DNA of 7,755 nt from JBCBZH01 sp039815415 (lineage in GTDB: Bacteria > Bacteroidota > Rhodothermia > Rhodothermales > Rubricoccaceae): contig JBCBZH010000215.1 in NCBI GenBank assembly GCA_039815415.1, forward strand, positions 1-7,755, given 5' to 3'. Position numbers and translations under genes: made by a program. Under the pieces are notes generated by a model. The model did not search any database, was not told the origin of the DNA, and saw only the letters and a list, made by a program, of their open reading frames with translations. Positions 1 to 6,396 of the stretch are shown piece by piece (positions within the stretch are counted from its first letter, which is position 1; each line of letters opens with the position of its first letter).

Positions 1-617
1 CCCTCATACCTCAACGATCGAAGCTGACCCGCGCGGACCTCGACATACCCTGAGAGGGATCGCATCTTTACCTGCCCGAGCCCCTCCACAAAAATAGCCT
101 CGACCTCCGCGCTTTCGTACTCTCCCAAGTCCCGTGGATCGAAATGATAGAAGTACGAAAACCGAGCCCCATACAACGTGTCCACATACTCGACACCTGA
201 GGCGTGGAAGGTATCCACCCTTGAACTATCCGTTGGATATAAGAATGGATATGTATCGATTGAAAACGGGAAGCCCCCACCGGATCTGCACAGAGGGTCT
301 CTAGAAGGATACGGAGCCAGATAATTGTCAAACGGTGCACGTATGCCGCATAGACCAGACTCAACCTCGCCAGAATCCAGCGTCCGTTCAACGGCGTACC
401 GCATTTCGGCCTCCTGTCCCACCCCAAAGTGCCCTTTGAACTCCCACTCAACCGTTGCTTGAAGGGTATCGGGCCAGGCGACACCCTCCACTCGATAGAC
501 CCACCGATCCCCGACCTCATGCCTGAAGAAACTCCAGAGGTCTGGGCGTTCCTGGGCCTCTACCGCATCAGCGGCGCAGACCGACAGGACGAATAGAATC
601 AGGAGGAGACGGTTCAT
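1..617 (-). CDS. Secreted protein, partial (C-terminal end outside window), paralogue of the 640-1587 product
   Basis: The frame is open for 205 codons from an ATG at 617 to the left edge of the window with no stop, so the gene is truncated by the window and not broken. The first ~21 residues form a signal peptide (MNRLLLILFVLSVCAADAVE then AQ), with likely signal peptidase I cleavage near Ala21. The Cys at residue 14 is preceded by LSV and does not make a good lipobox. The mature part shares VGDRWVY, an ATVEWE stretch and two cysteines (C90 and C110) with the neighbouring protein, where the pair is C87 and C109. The two are therefore tandem paralogues, and the Cys pair may form a disulfide. 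The start lies 22 bases after the stop of the upstream gene, so they are probably co-transcribed. There is no clear Shine-Dalgarno sequence. By analogy with its paralogue it may end in a T9SS sorting domain beyond the window. I recognise no catalytic motif, and the function is unknown. Confidence 0.85.
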   Translation of the reverse strand, partial: MNRLLLILFVLSVCAADAVEAQERPDLWSFFRHEVGDRWVYRVEGVAWPDTLQATVEWEFKGHFGVGQEAEMRYAVERTLDSGEVESGLCGIRAPFDNYLAPYPSRDPLCRSGGGFPFSIDTYPFLYPTDSSRVDTFHASGVEYVDTLYGARFSYFYHFDPRDLGEYESAEVEAIFVEGLGQVKMRSLSGYVEVRAGQLRSLRYE

Positions 618-639
618 AGCCGAATCGTATGAGGCGATG

Positions 640-1587
640 TTATTTGCGGGCTACCACCAACCGGGTCTGCACGCGCTGGCGATTCGCTTCCGCGCTCAGG
701 ATGTACACGCCCGAAGGAAGCCCAGACGTATCCAACCGGATCGGCTCGCCAGCTCGAGTGCGAGTCGTCTGGATCGCGCGGCCCAGTACATCCGAGATCG
801 TCAGCTCGATGTCCTGCTCCTGGCGCTCCTTCGAGATCCATACCGTGATGAACTCGTCGGCTGGATTTGGCCCCAAGCGAATCGCTGGCACGCTCGAGCT
901 GGTGGCTTCCCCTGAGGCGACCGGCTGGATGTCCCCGTAAAGAACACCGCCGACATCCGCTCCAATCAGCCGGATGGACAGGGTATCCCGAATGGCCCGA
1001 GGCTGGGCCTGGATATGTGTGTACGTGGCATCAACGGAAACTGTGCCAACCCCCGGAACGAGAACGGCTCTCACCTCGGTGCTCCAATTGCGCCAAGGAT
1101 TAATCTGGGAGTGGCTTCCAAAGAACCCTCCAGACATGGTTTCCACTTGATACTCGGACTCGCCGACCTGGACGGTTTGCACTCCTAGCGAGTCCCACAA
1201 ATACAGATACGGATATCCCCCAGGATTGATCTTTGCGATCGGCCAGGCACCTGACGTGAGACACAAAGAATTCGACTCGTAATACCTATCAGACTGCTCA
1301 AAGAAGGCTTCACGTGTCTCCATTACGCACGTAGCCGTTCTGACTCCCCCAGACCTGTTTCTTCGTGTGACCTCTGTCCAGACTGTATCCACAGTCGCTG
1401 AGGAGCGAGTCTCCAGGACCTCCCATTCCACGGTTGCATCAATCGTGTCACGGATGACAAGCACACCCTGAACGTCATAGACCCATCGGTCACCGACGTT
1501 GCGCGGGAGAATATCGCGAAGCCCCTGAGCATTCACTCCTGCCGATAGGCTCACGGTGAAGACAAGAAAGGCTGTAAGGCGAAACAT
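640..1587 (-). CDS. Secreted protein with T9SS type A C-terminal sorting domain
   Basis: This is a 315-residue protein. The ATG at 1587 was chosen because it begins a signal peptide (MFRLTAFLVFTVSLSAGVNA, cleavage before Gln21). The frame is open upstream to about 1905, but that extension is Arg-rich, unlike a secreted leader, and would overlap the divergent gene. Residues ~21-230 are a beta-rich domain of unknown function with VGDRWVY at 31-37 and two cysteines (C87, C109) shared with the downstream paralogue. Residues ~233-315 match the type A sorting domain of the type IX secretion system: a GPNPA opening at 239-243, an ISDVLGR strand at 264-270, a LPSGVY turn at 290-295 and a basic C-terminus ending ARK. 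Such domains direct proteins through the outer membrane, after which they are removed and the cargo is released or anchored. That is family knowledge; the cargo's own role is not apparent. Base composition is less GC-rich than the plus-strand operon. Confidence 0.9.
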   Translation of the reverse strand: MFRLTAFLVFTVSLSAGVNAQGLRDILPRNVGDRWVYDVQGVLVIRDTIDATVEWEVLETRSSATVDTVWTEVTRRNRSGGVRTATCVMETREAFFEQSDRYYESNSLCLTSGAWPIAKINPGGYPYLYLWDSLGVQTVQVGESEYQVETMSGGFFGSHSQINPWRNWSTEVRAVLVPGVGTVSVDATYTHIQAQPRAIRDTLSIRLIGADVGGVLYGDIQPVASGEATSSSVPAIRLGPNPADEFITVWISKERQEQDIELTISDVLGRAIQTTRTRAGEPIRLDTSGLPSGVYILSAEANRQRVQTRLVVARK

Positions 1588-1610
1588 CGTGGAATCAGTG
1601 CTCTGGGTTC

Positions 1611-1642
1611 CCACAATACGGCGTTTTCCTGAGCCACCCAAG
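1611..1642 (-). promoter_or_regulatory. Possible Bacteroidota-type promoter for the minus-strand secreted-protein pair
   Basis: Read on the minus strand, CTTG (1642-1639) is followed after 20 bases by TATTGTGG (1618-1611). This partly resembles the Bacteroidota pattern of a -33 TTTG and a -7 TAnnTTTG separated by about 19-21 bases. It would place a transcription start roughly 15-20 bases before the ATG at 1587. The -7 match is incomplete (TA and two later positions agree), so this is a weak candidate. Confidence 0.22.
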
Positions 1643-1738
1643 CAAGAATGCCCCACATCGTAAGGCTCCTTCCTCACCCTCCACAGCCCCGACCTGGCCC
1701 GACTACCTTCGATGGTCGCCAGCTCGAGCCCCACCCTG

Positions 1739-2188
1739 ATGATCCGCCTCGCGCCTCTCGTCGCGCTTTTCCTCTCCGCTGCCGCCCTTGCCCAATCCGA
1801 CGCCGTCGGGATGTGGGAGTACACTGCCACCCAGGGCGGCCAGCCGGTCACCACGGGCGTGTTCGTGATTCCGGCCGAAGGCCTGAAGGGCCGGTTCACG
1901 TCCAACGAGTTTCAGGTCAGTTCTGAGGTGACCGATGCCACCGTCGAGGTCAACGGCGACCTGCTGCGGTATGCGGGCACCATCACCGTGCAAGGCAGCG
2001 AGCTGGCGATGGTCGTGATGGGGACGCTCAGCAACGCGGGCATTGTAGGCACGCTGTCGGTGGAGGGCCAGGCCACGCTCGCTCTCACCGCGCAACCAGC
2101 TGTCTCGACGCCCCTCCGGCCTGCGGAGCCCACGCCACGCCCGGTTCGCCAGCCCGTCGCGCGGCCACGAACCGGTGATACGCCCTGA
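1739..2188 (+). CDS. Small secreted protein with Pro-rich C-terminus, function unknown
   Basis: A 149-residue protein results from the ATG at 1739, which gives a compact signal peptide (MIRLAPLVALFLSAAALAQ, cleavage around Ala18/Gln19). An in-frame ATG at 1712 would add nine residues (MVASSSPTL) before the hydrophobic stretch. It is less likely, because it lies beside a copy of the dispersed decamer and lengthens the n-region without need. The mature part (~19-118) reads as alternating short beta strands with repeated Gly/Thr/Val patterns, starting DAVGMWEYTA. It recalls small beta-barrel or lipocalin-like secreted domains, but no family is recognised. The last ~30 residues are rich in Pro, Arg and Thr (repeated TPLRP, PTPRP, VRQP) and look disordered. 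It is transcribed divergently from the sorting-domain protein and separated by 279 bases from the phosphosignalling cluster, so it is probably an independent unit. There are no Cys residues and no T9SS tail. Confidence 0.72.
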   Translation: MIRLAPLVALFLSAAALAQSDAVGMWEYTATQGGQPVTTGVFVIPAEGLKGRFTSNEFQVSSEVTDATVEVNGDLLRYAGTITVQGSELAMVVMGTLSNAGIVGTLSVEGQATLALTAQPAVSTPLRPAEPTPRPVRQPVARPRTGDTP

Positions 2189-2295
2189 GGCTCCGCGCCG
2201 AGGCTAGCTGCGAGGACGCGCCTTCCCCCAAACGAGGCCCTCGCCAGCCCGGCGCCTGGTCGTGAGCAGGCGAGGCTGCCCCACATCGGAGACAC

Positions 2296-2347
2296 GTCGC
2301 CAGCTCGTAGTCGCGCGAGATCGGCGGTGTCGCCTCGAGCTGGCGAC
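2296..2347. terminator. Long-loop hairpin made from two inverted copies of the dispersed decamer; possible terminator
   Basis: GTCGCCAGCTCG at 2296-2307 is perfectly complementary to CGAGCTGGCGAC at 2336-2347, giving a 12-bp stem around a 28-base loop. It lies about 110 bases after the stop of the small secreted-protein gene. No T-run follows on the plus strand, so intrinsic termination is uncertain. Both arms contain the decamer that recurs across the window, a situation like the inverted uptake-sequence pairs that act as terminators in Neisseria and Haemophilus. Confidence 0.4.
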
Positions 2348-2424
2348 ACGCCTTATCCCTCAGGCGCACAGGCCGTTTGAAAAAAAGTGACCTGGCGATG
2401 AGCCGATCCGAGGAAGGATGCCGG

Positions 2425-2453
2425 TTGACAGGGTGAACCCCCTTACGTCACCC
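2425..2453 (+). promoter_or_regulatory. Possible promoter/operator upstream of the FHA-protease gene
   Basis: A TTGACA (2425-2430) lies 37 bases before the ATG at 2468 and directly abuts a dyad, GGGTGA (2431-2436) and TCACCC (2448-2453), with an 11-base spacer. A well-placed -10 element is not visible, and primary sigma factors of this phylum do not use the TTGACA/TATAAT pattern, so the -35 resemblance may be chance. The dyad could be an operator. Confidence 0.25.
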
Positions 2454-2467
2454 ACTCCTTACTCGTC

Positions 2468-4204
2468 ATGAGCAGCCCCCAGCCCCAACGCTTCGTCGTC
2501 CGGCACCTGACCGGCTCCAAAGCCAACCAAGTCGAAGAATTCCCCTTCGCCCAGTTCAAAGAGATCTCCGTCGGTCGCGGCGGCGGCACCAACGTCGTCT
2601 ACGACCCCGATCAGGACGAGCTGGTGAGCCGCGAGCACCTCAAGATCACACGCGACGGCGACGACGCCTATTCGCTAACCGACCTCGGCAGCCGCAACGG
2701 CACGTTTGTCAACAAGGTGCAGGTTGTGGGCACCGCGTCCATCCGCCCCGGCGACACCGTCCAGCTCGGCCACGATGGCCCCGAGTTCATCTTCGACGCC
2801 GAGCCACGCCCCCCGCGCGAGACCGTGATTGCCACGCCACGCGCAAGCAAGGCCACGACACTCTCCCCCACCCTCGCCAGCGCAGCCGACCGCGCACCGA
2901 CCAAACCCGCCGTGGGCCGCGAGACGGTCGAGCGCATGGTCGGCGAGGCGCAGAAAGAGTCCCAGAAGAAGATGAATGGCACCCTGCTGGGCGTCGGCAT
3001 CGGTGTCCTCGCGCTGGTGGCCGCAGCGTTCTTCTTCCTCCGCCCAGACAATGGTGGTCCCGATACGCCCGTGGCGCCGGTAGACACTACAGCCGCCGTG
3101 CCTACACCGCCCACCCCGACAGCCATGTCGGCCACTGAGGTCAATCGGGAGTACGGGGATGCCGCCGTCTTCATCGAAGCGAGCTGGCGCCTGCGCGATG
3201 CTGACACAGATAAGGCGGTGCTCCACCAGTATGACCGCGTGCCCATCAACGGGCAGCTCCAGACGATGGCCGTCTACCTCCGCTTTCCGGATGGCTCGGT
3301 CGAGCCGTGGCTCACGTACGCCGACCCAGATGGCATCAACAAGCCGATCCGCGGCGCAGGGACCGGCTCCGGCTTTGTCACCTCCTCAGACGGCTTCATC
3401 CTGACCAACAAGCACGTGGTCTCGAGCTGGGACTATCCCTATGCCTTCCCGCCCGACGCCTTCCCCGGCGTGATGTACACGGTCACGAACGAAGGTATCC
3501 TGGCGCCTCAGACCGACGAGCAAGGCAACACTGTCCGCGATCGCCAGGGCAACTCTGTGCCTCGCGTTGACATCATCCAGGCCGAGCAGATGCCCACGTG
3601 GGTTCCGACTCGGACCAAGTGGTTTGATGAGCGTCCCATCGAAAACATGGCGTCTCTGAGGGGCACTGCAGATATCCGCGTCACGTTCCCGGGCACCAGC
3701 AACCCCATCGAAGCTGAGTTCGAGACGGCCTCCAACCGCGCCGATGCAGCCCTGATCAAGATCGATGCACCCGGCGCTCTTCAGTCGGTCGAGATGGCCG
3801 ATACGTACGATGAAACGGAAGTCGGCGAGAACATCGTCATCATGGGCTTCCCAGGCATCACAGATGAGACCATCCTCACACAGGAGAACCGCGAGCAACT
3901 GGGACAAACCCAGGAAGCCGTAATAGTCCCTCAGGTGACGGTCACCCCTGCCAGCATCTCAGCCATCCTCCGCAGCCGCACCACGGACAACCCAGACGAA
4001 CGCTTGATCTCGCTGGGCCTGCAGGACGCGTACCAGCTTACCACCAGCGCGACCGGAGCCGGCAACAGTGGCGGCCCTGTGTTCGATGACCAGGGCCGCG
4101 TGATCGGCATCTTCACCTACGGTACGAACACCGGTGATGCCGCCGTGACCTATGCCATCCCGATCCGCTACGGGATGCAGCTGATGCCCTCGCTGGGCAA
4201 CTAG
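2468..4204 (+). CDS. FHA domain - transmembrane - trypsin-like serine protease fusion
   Basis: A 578-residue membrane protein. Residues ~8-112 are an FHA (phosphothreonine-binding) domain: VGRGG at 35-39, SREH at 54-57, SRNGT at 75-79 and VN at 81-82 are the expected core and phosphate-contacting positions. A Thr/Pro/Ala linker (113-170) carries two RETV motifs (T119, T153). One transmembrane helix spans ~171-191, preceded by KKMN, so the positive-inside rule puts the FHA domain in the cytoplasm. After a Pro/Thr stalk, residues ~226-574 form a trypsin-like (HtrA/DegP-type) protease with an intact triad: H316 in TNKHVV, D426 in NRADAALIKID and S534 in GAGNSGGPVF. The protease should be periplasmic. 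There is no PDZ domain, unlike DegP or DegS. H316-D426 and D426-S534 spacings are longer than in DegP (H105, D135, S210), implying large insertions. It is followed, 72 bases later and on the same strand, by a Ser/Thr kinase. Domain assignments are confident; the phospho-dependent control of proteolysis is inference. Confidence 0.92.
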   Translation: MSSPQPQRFVVRHLTGSKANQVEEFPFAQFKEISVGRGGGTNVVYDPDQDELVSREHLKITRDGDDAYSLTDLGSRNGTFVNKVQVVGTASIRPGDTVQLGHDGPEFIFDAEPRPPRETVIATPRASKATTLSPTLASAADRAPTKPAVGRETVERMVGEAQKESQKKMNGTLLGVGIGVLALVAAAFFFLRPDNGGPDTPVAPVDTTAAVPTPPTPTAMSATEVNREYGDAAVFIEASWRLRDADTDKAVLHQYDRVPINGQLQTMAVYLRFPDGSVEPWLTYADPDGINKPIRGAGTGSGFVTSSDGFILTNKHVVSSWDYPYAFPPDAFPGVMYTVTNEGILAPQTDEQGNTVRDRQGNSVPRVDIIQAEQMPTWVPTRTKWFDERPIENMASLRGTADIRVTFPGTSNPIEAEFETASNRADAALIKIDAPGALQSVEMADTYDETEVGENIVIMGFPGITDETILTQENREQLGQTQEAVIVPQVTVTPASISAILRSRTTDNPDERLISLGLQDAYQLTTSATGAGNSGGPVFDDQGRVIGIFTYGTNTGDAAVTYAIPIRYGMQLMPSLGN

Positions 4205-4220
4205 ATCAGCCGCTGCCATC

Positions 4221-4247
4221 GGGGCCTCGCCAAGCTGGCGAGGCCCC
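4221..4247 (+). terminator. GC-rich 12-bp hairpin between FHA-protease and kinase 1
   Basis: GGGGCCTCGCCA (4221-4232) and TGGCGAGGCCCC (4236-4247) form a perfect 12-bp stem with a 3-base loop (AGC), 16 bases after the protease stop codon. The stem is very stable, but the following bases (ATGTTGCTG) are not a T-run. It may be a partial terminator, an attenuator lowering kinase expression, or an mRNA 3'-end stabiliser. Confidence 0.55.
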
Positions 4248-4276
4248 ATGTTGCTGCACCGACGCTCCTCCCTCCC

Positions 4277-5500
4277 GTGACCCTCCGCCCGGACGCCATC
4301 CTCGGTGACTACCGCCTCCAGACCCGACTCGGGCAAGGAGGCATGGGCACTGTCTTCCGCGCGCAGCATCGCCGCCTTGGCCGGACGGTCGCGCTGAAGG
4401 TGCTCCGGGACTCGTCACTCGCCTCCCGCTTCCTCAACGAGGCTCGGATCCAGGCCGGACTGCAGCACCCCAACATCGCGACGCTCTACGACTACTTCGA
4501 GGCCGACGGCAAAGCGTGCATCGCGATGGAGTTGATTGAGGGCCAGACGTTCGACGAGTACCTTCGCCAGCGCGGCCCGCTTCCCTTCCGCGAGGCGCTG
4601 CGCCTCTTTCAGCCCGTCGTGGAAGCCGTGGCGTACCTGCACGCTCACGGCGTGATCCACCGAGACCTGAAATCGCACAACGTGAAGGTGACCCCTGAAG
4701 GCCGCGTGGCGTTGCTGGACTTCGGAATCGCCAAGAACCTGTCTCTGAAAGGGCTCACAACAGGCGACGCCGTCCCCGGCACCCCGGAGTACCTCTCACC
4801 GGAGCAGGTCCATGGGCGTCCGCCTGATGCCCGCTCGGATGTCTGGGCGCTCGGCGTGCTCTTCTACGAGCTGCTCACCCGCGACATGCCCTTCCGGGCC
4901 GAGTCCACATTCACCTTGTTCGAACGCATCACGCGCGGCGCCTACGATCCGCCCTCGTCTCGCGTCCGCTCCGTCCCACCCGAGGCCGACGCGCTGGTGG
5001 CCCGCTGCCTCCGCCCGGCTCCAGACGAGCGCTACGCCAACGCTGGCGCACTTCTAAAGGCCCTCCCGCGTGCCTCAACCCGAACGCCAGCTCCTCAGAC
5101 CCCGCCAGCTCGACGCCCGGCGCGCGCCTCGTTCTCGCTCCCTCCTCAGGCTCGCATGTGGGCGGCCTGGGCATTCGCCGGGCTTGCGATCCTCGCGCTG
5201 GCGATCGTCGCCGTGCAGGAACGTCAACCTGCTGCTCCCCCCGTCGAACCTCAGGAGGTCATTCAAAGGCCGGCGGTCCCGCCTGGGGCAACGCCGACCG
5301 AAATCGTGATCGACGCCATTGGACCGCCCGCGGAGGTGTACCGTAATGGTCAGCTTCTCGGCACCACCCCACTCACCCTGGCGACCTACGTCGGCGAGCC
5401 CGTCGATGTGGAATTGCGCCGTGGCACCGCAGTCGAGCCCCTTCAGTTTCAGACGACGCCCGGAAAGCGGGCTTACACCGTCACCCTCCCTACGCCCTAA
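4277..5500 (+). CDS. Transmembrane Ser/Thr protein kinase with C-terminal PEGA-like domain
   Basis: A 407-residue Hanks-type kinase. The start is a GTG at 4277; no in-frame ATG lies nearby upstream, and this start puts the glycine loop at residue 19 as usual. Kinase domain ~11-264: glycine loop GQGGMG (19-24), catalytic Lys41 in VALKV, alpha-C Glu55, catalytic loop HRDLKSHN (128-135, with D130, K132, N135), DFG (148-150), PGTPEYLSPEQ (167-177). All catalytic residues are present. The loop has Ser where bacterial kinases normally have Pro (HRDLKP), and the APE motif reads SPE. A Pro/Arg linker leads to one transmembrane helix (~295-313), then an outside segment. Residues ~340-404 resemble a PEGA domain (PPAEVYRNGQLLGTTPLTL), a fold found at the outer face of several signalling proteins. 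The stop is only 5 bases before the PP2C start. Likely role: it phosphorylates cytoplasmic targets, perhaps the FHA protein, in response to a periplasmic cue. Confidence 0.92.
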   Translation: MTLRPDAILGDYRLQTRLGQGGMGTVFRAQHRRLGRTVALKVLRDSSLASRFLNEARIQAGLQHPNIATLYDYFEADGKACIAMELIEGQTFDEYLRQRGPLPFREALRLFQPVVEAVAYLHAHGVIHRDLKSHNVKVTPEGRVALLDFGIAKNLSLKGLTTGDAVPGTPEYLSPEQVHGRPPDARSDVWALGVLFYELLTRDMPFRAESTFTLFERITRGAYDPPSSRVRSVPPEADALVARCLRPAPDERYANAGALLKALPRASTRTPAPQTPPARRPARASFSLPPQARMWAAWAFAGLAILALAIVAVQERQPAAPPVEPQEVIQRPAVPPGATPTEIVIDAIGPPAEVYRNGQLLGTTPLTLATYVGEPVDVELRRGTAVEPLQFQTTPGKRAYTVTLPTP

Positions 5501-5505
5501 CCCTC

Positions 5506-6396
5506 ATGTGGTGGCCTTTCCGCTCCCGTAAACGCTCGTCTGCACCGGCGCCCCGCCGGTCGCCGCGAACCACCGTGGCCGCTCCGGTCCCGGACGAGCC
5601 GCTCGCCCTCGACATCGCCATTGTCTCGGATGTCGGCAACGTCCGCGAACAGAACGAGGACCGAGGCCGCTCGGTCCACCCTGGCGACCCCGCCACACTG
5701 GCCCGCAAGGGCGTTCTGGTGCTGGTAGCCGATGGCATGGGTGGACACGAAGCCGGCGAAGTCGCCAGTTCGACGGCGGCTGAAGTGGTGGCGACCTCGT
5801 ACTACGCGCATCCGGGGGAACCGCGCGAGGCCCTGAATGACGCGGTGACGGAAGCCAATGCACGGATCTGGAACGCCGCCCAGAGCGATGACGACCGGCA
5901 CGGCATGGGCACCACCTGTACCACGCTCGTCCTCCGCGGCCACGAGGCCTACTCGGCGCACGTCGGCGACAGCCGGTTGTACCGCCTCCGCGATCGCGCG
6001 TTCGAGAAGCTGACAACGGACCACTCGATGGTTGAGGAGATGGTGGCCGATGGCCTCATCACCGAAGAAGAAGCCCGGCATCACGATGCGCGCAACGTCA
6101 TCACCCGTGCGCTGGGGATCCACGAGACGGTGGACGTCGCCCTGGGCGGCCCGCTCTCGGTGTCCGTGGGCGATGTGTTCGTCCTCATGTCGGACGGCCT
6201 CTACGATTTGGTGACGGACGCCGAGATGGGCGCAATGCTCGCCACGCCGAGCGTCCACGACGCCGCCAACGCGCTGGTGGAGCGCGCCAAGGCCCGAGGC
6301 GGACACGACAACGTGACCGTGGCCGTGATCCGCGTCAAGGCCGCAAACGAGCTGGCGACCGACCGTGAAACCATGGAAGCCCCCGCGCTGTCATGA
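5506..6396 (+). CDS. PP2C-family Ser/Thr protein phosphatase
   Basis: A 296-residue soluble phosphatase of the metal-dependent PPM/PP2C family (PrpC/PstP type). After a basic, Pro-rich N-terminus (MWWPFRSRKR...; no membrane helix), the domain runs ~36-278: SDVGNVREQNEDR (41-53), VADGMGGHEAGE (74-85) with metal-binding D76, GMGTT (133-137), AHVGDSRLYRLR (151-162) with D155, LTTDHS (169-174), LMSDGLYD (227-234) with D230, and GGHDNVTV (265-272) with D268. The motif set is complete, so it should be active. It removes phosphate from phospho-Ser/Thr, opposing the two kinases that flank it. It starts 5 bases after the stop of kinase 1 and its TGA overlaps the ATG of kinase 2 (ATGA), which implies translational coupling and a fixed kinase/phosphatase ratio. 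The short C-terminal tail has a RETMEAP sequence (287-293) similar to the RETV motifs of the FHA protein. Confidence 0.95.
   Translation: MWWPFRSRKRSSAPAPRRSPRTTVAAPVPDEPLALDIAIVSDVGNVREQNEDRGRSVHPGDPATLARKGVLVLVADGMGGHEAGEVASSTAAEVVATSYYAHPGEPREALNDAVTEANARIWNAAQSDDDRHGMGTTCTTLVLRGHEAYSAHVGDSRLYRLRDRAFEKLTTDHSMVEEMVADGLITEEEARHHDARNVITRALGIHETVDVALGGPLSVSVGDVFVLMSDGLYDLVTDAEMGAMLATPSVHDAANALVERAKARGGHDNVTVAVIRVKAANELATDRETMEAPALS

Larger units (their letters stand above)
2189..2467. other. Intergenic spacer rich in inverted repeats
   Basis: This 279-base spacer holds no convincing gene; minus-strand frames across it are Arg/Ala-rich shadows. It contains a 7-bp inverted repeat (CCTCGCC at 2239-2245, GGCGAGG at 2269-2275), a 12-bp inverted repeat (2296-2307 and 2336-2347) built from the dispersed decamer, a short CGCCT/AGGCG hairpin just after it, an A7 run at about 2380, and a TTGACA followed by a dyad near the right end. 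It probably contains the end of the small secreted-protein transcript and the promoter of the FHA-protease gene. Confidence 0.6.

Noticed and set aside
570..617. Lipoprotein signal in the partial secreted protein (Cys at residue 14)
   Set aside because: The preceding residues LSV do not fit a lipobox, and a signal peptidase I site follows at Ala21.
1712..1738. Earlier start for the small secreted protein
   Set aside because: Possible, but the start at 1739 gives a normal signal peptide. Recorded as the alternative.
1588..1905. N-terminal extension of the sorting-domain protein by 106 residues to a start at 1905
   Set aside because: The extension is Arg-rich, would bury a clear signal peptide inside the protein, and overlaps the divergent small gene.
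4202..4276. Readthrough fusion of the FHA-protease with kinase 1
   Set aside because: The spacer is in the same frame with no further stop, but 24 open codons are expected by chance at this GC, and a stable hairpin lies in between.
5497..6306. Long minus-strand frame (269 codons) opposite the phosphatase gene
   Set aside because: His/Arg-rich shadow of a well-supported PP2C gene, a common effect of high GC third positions.
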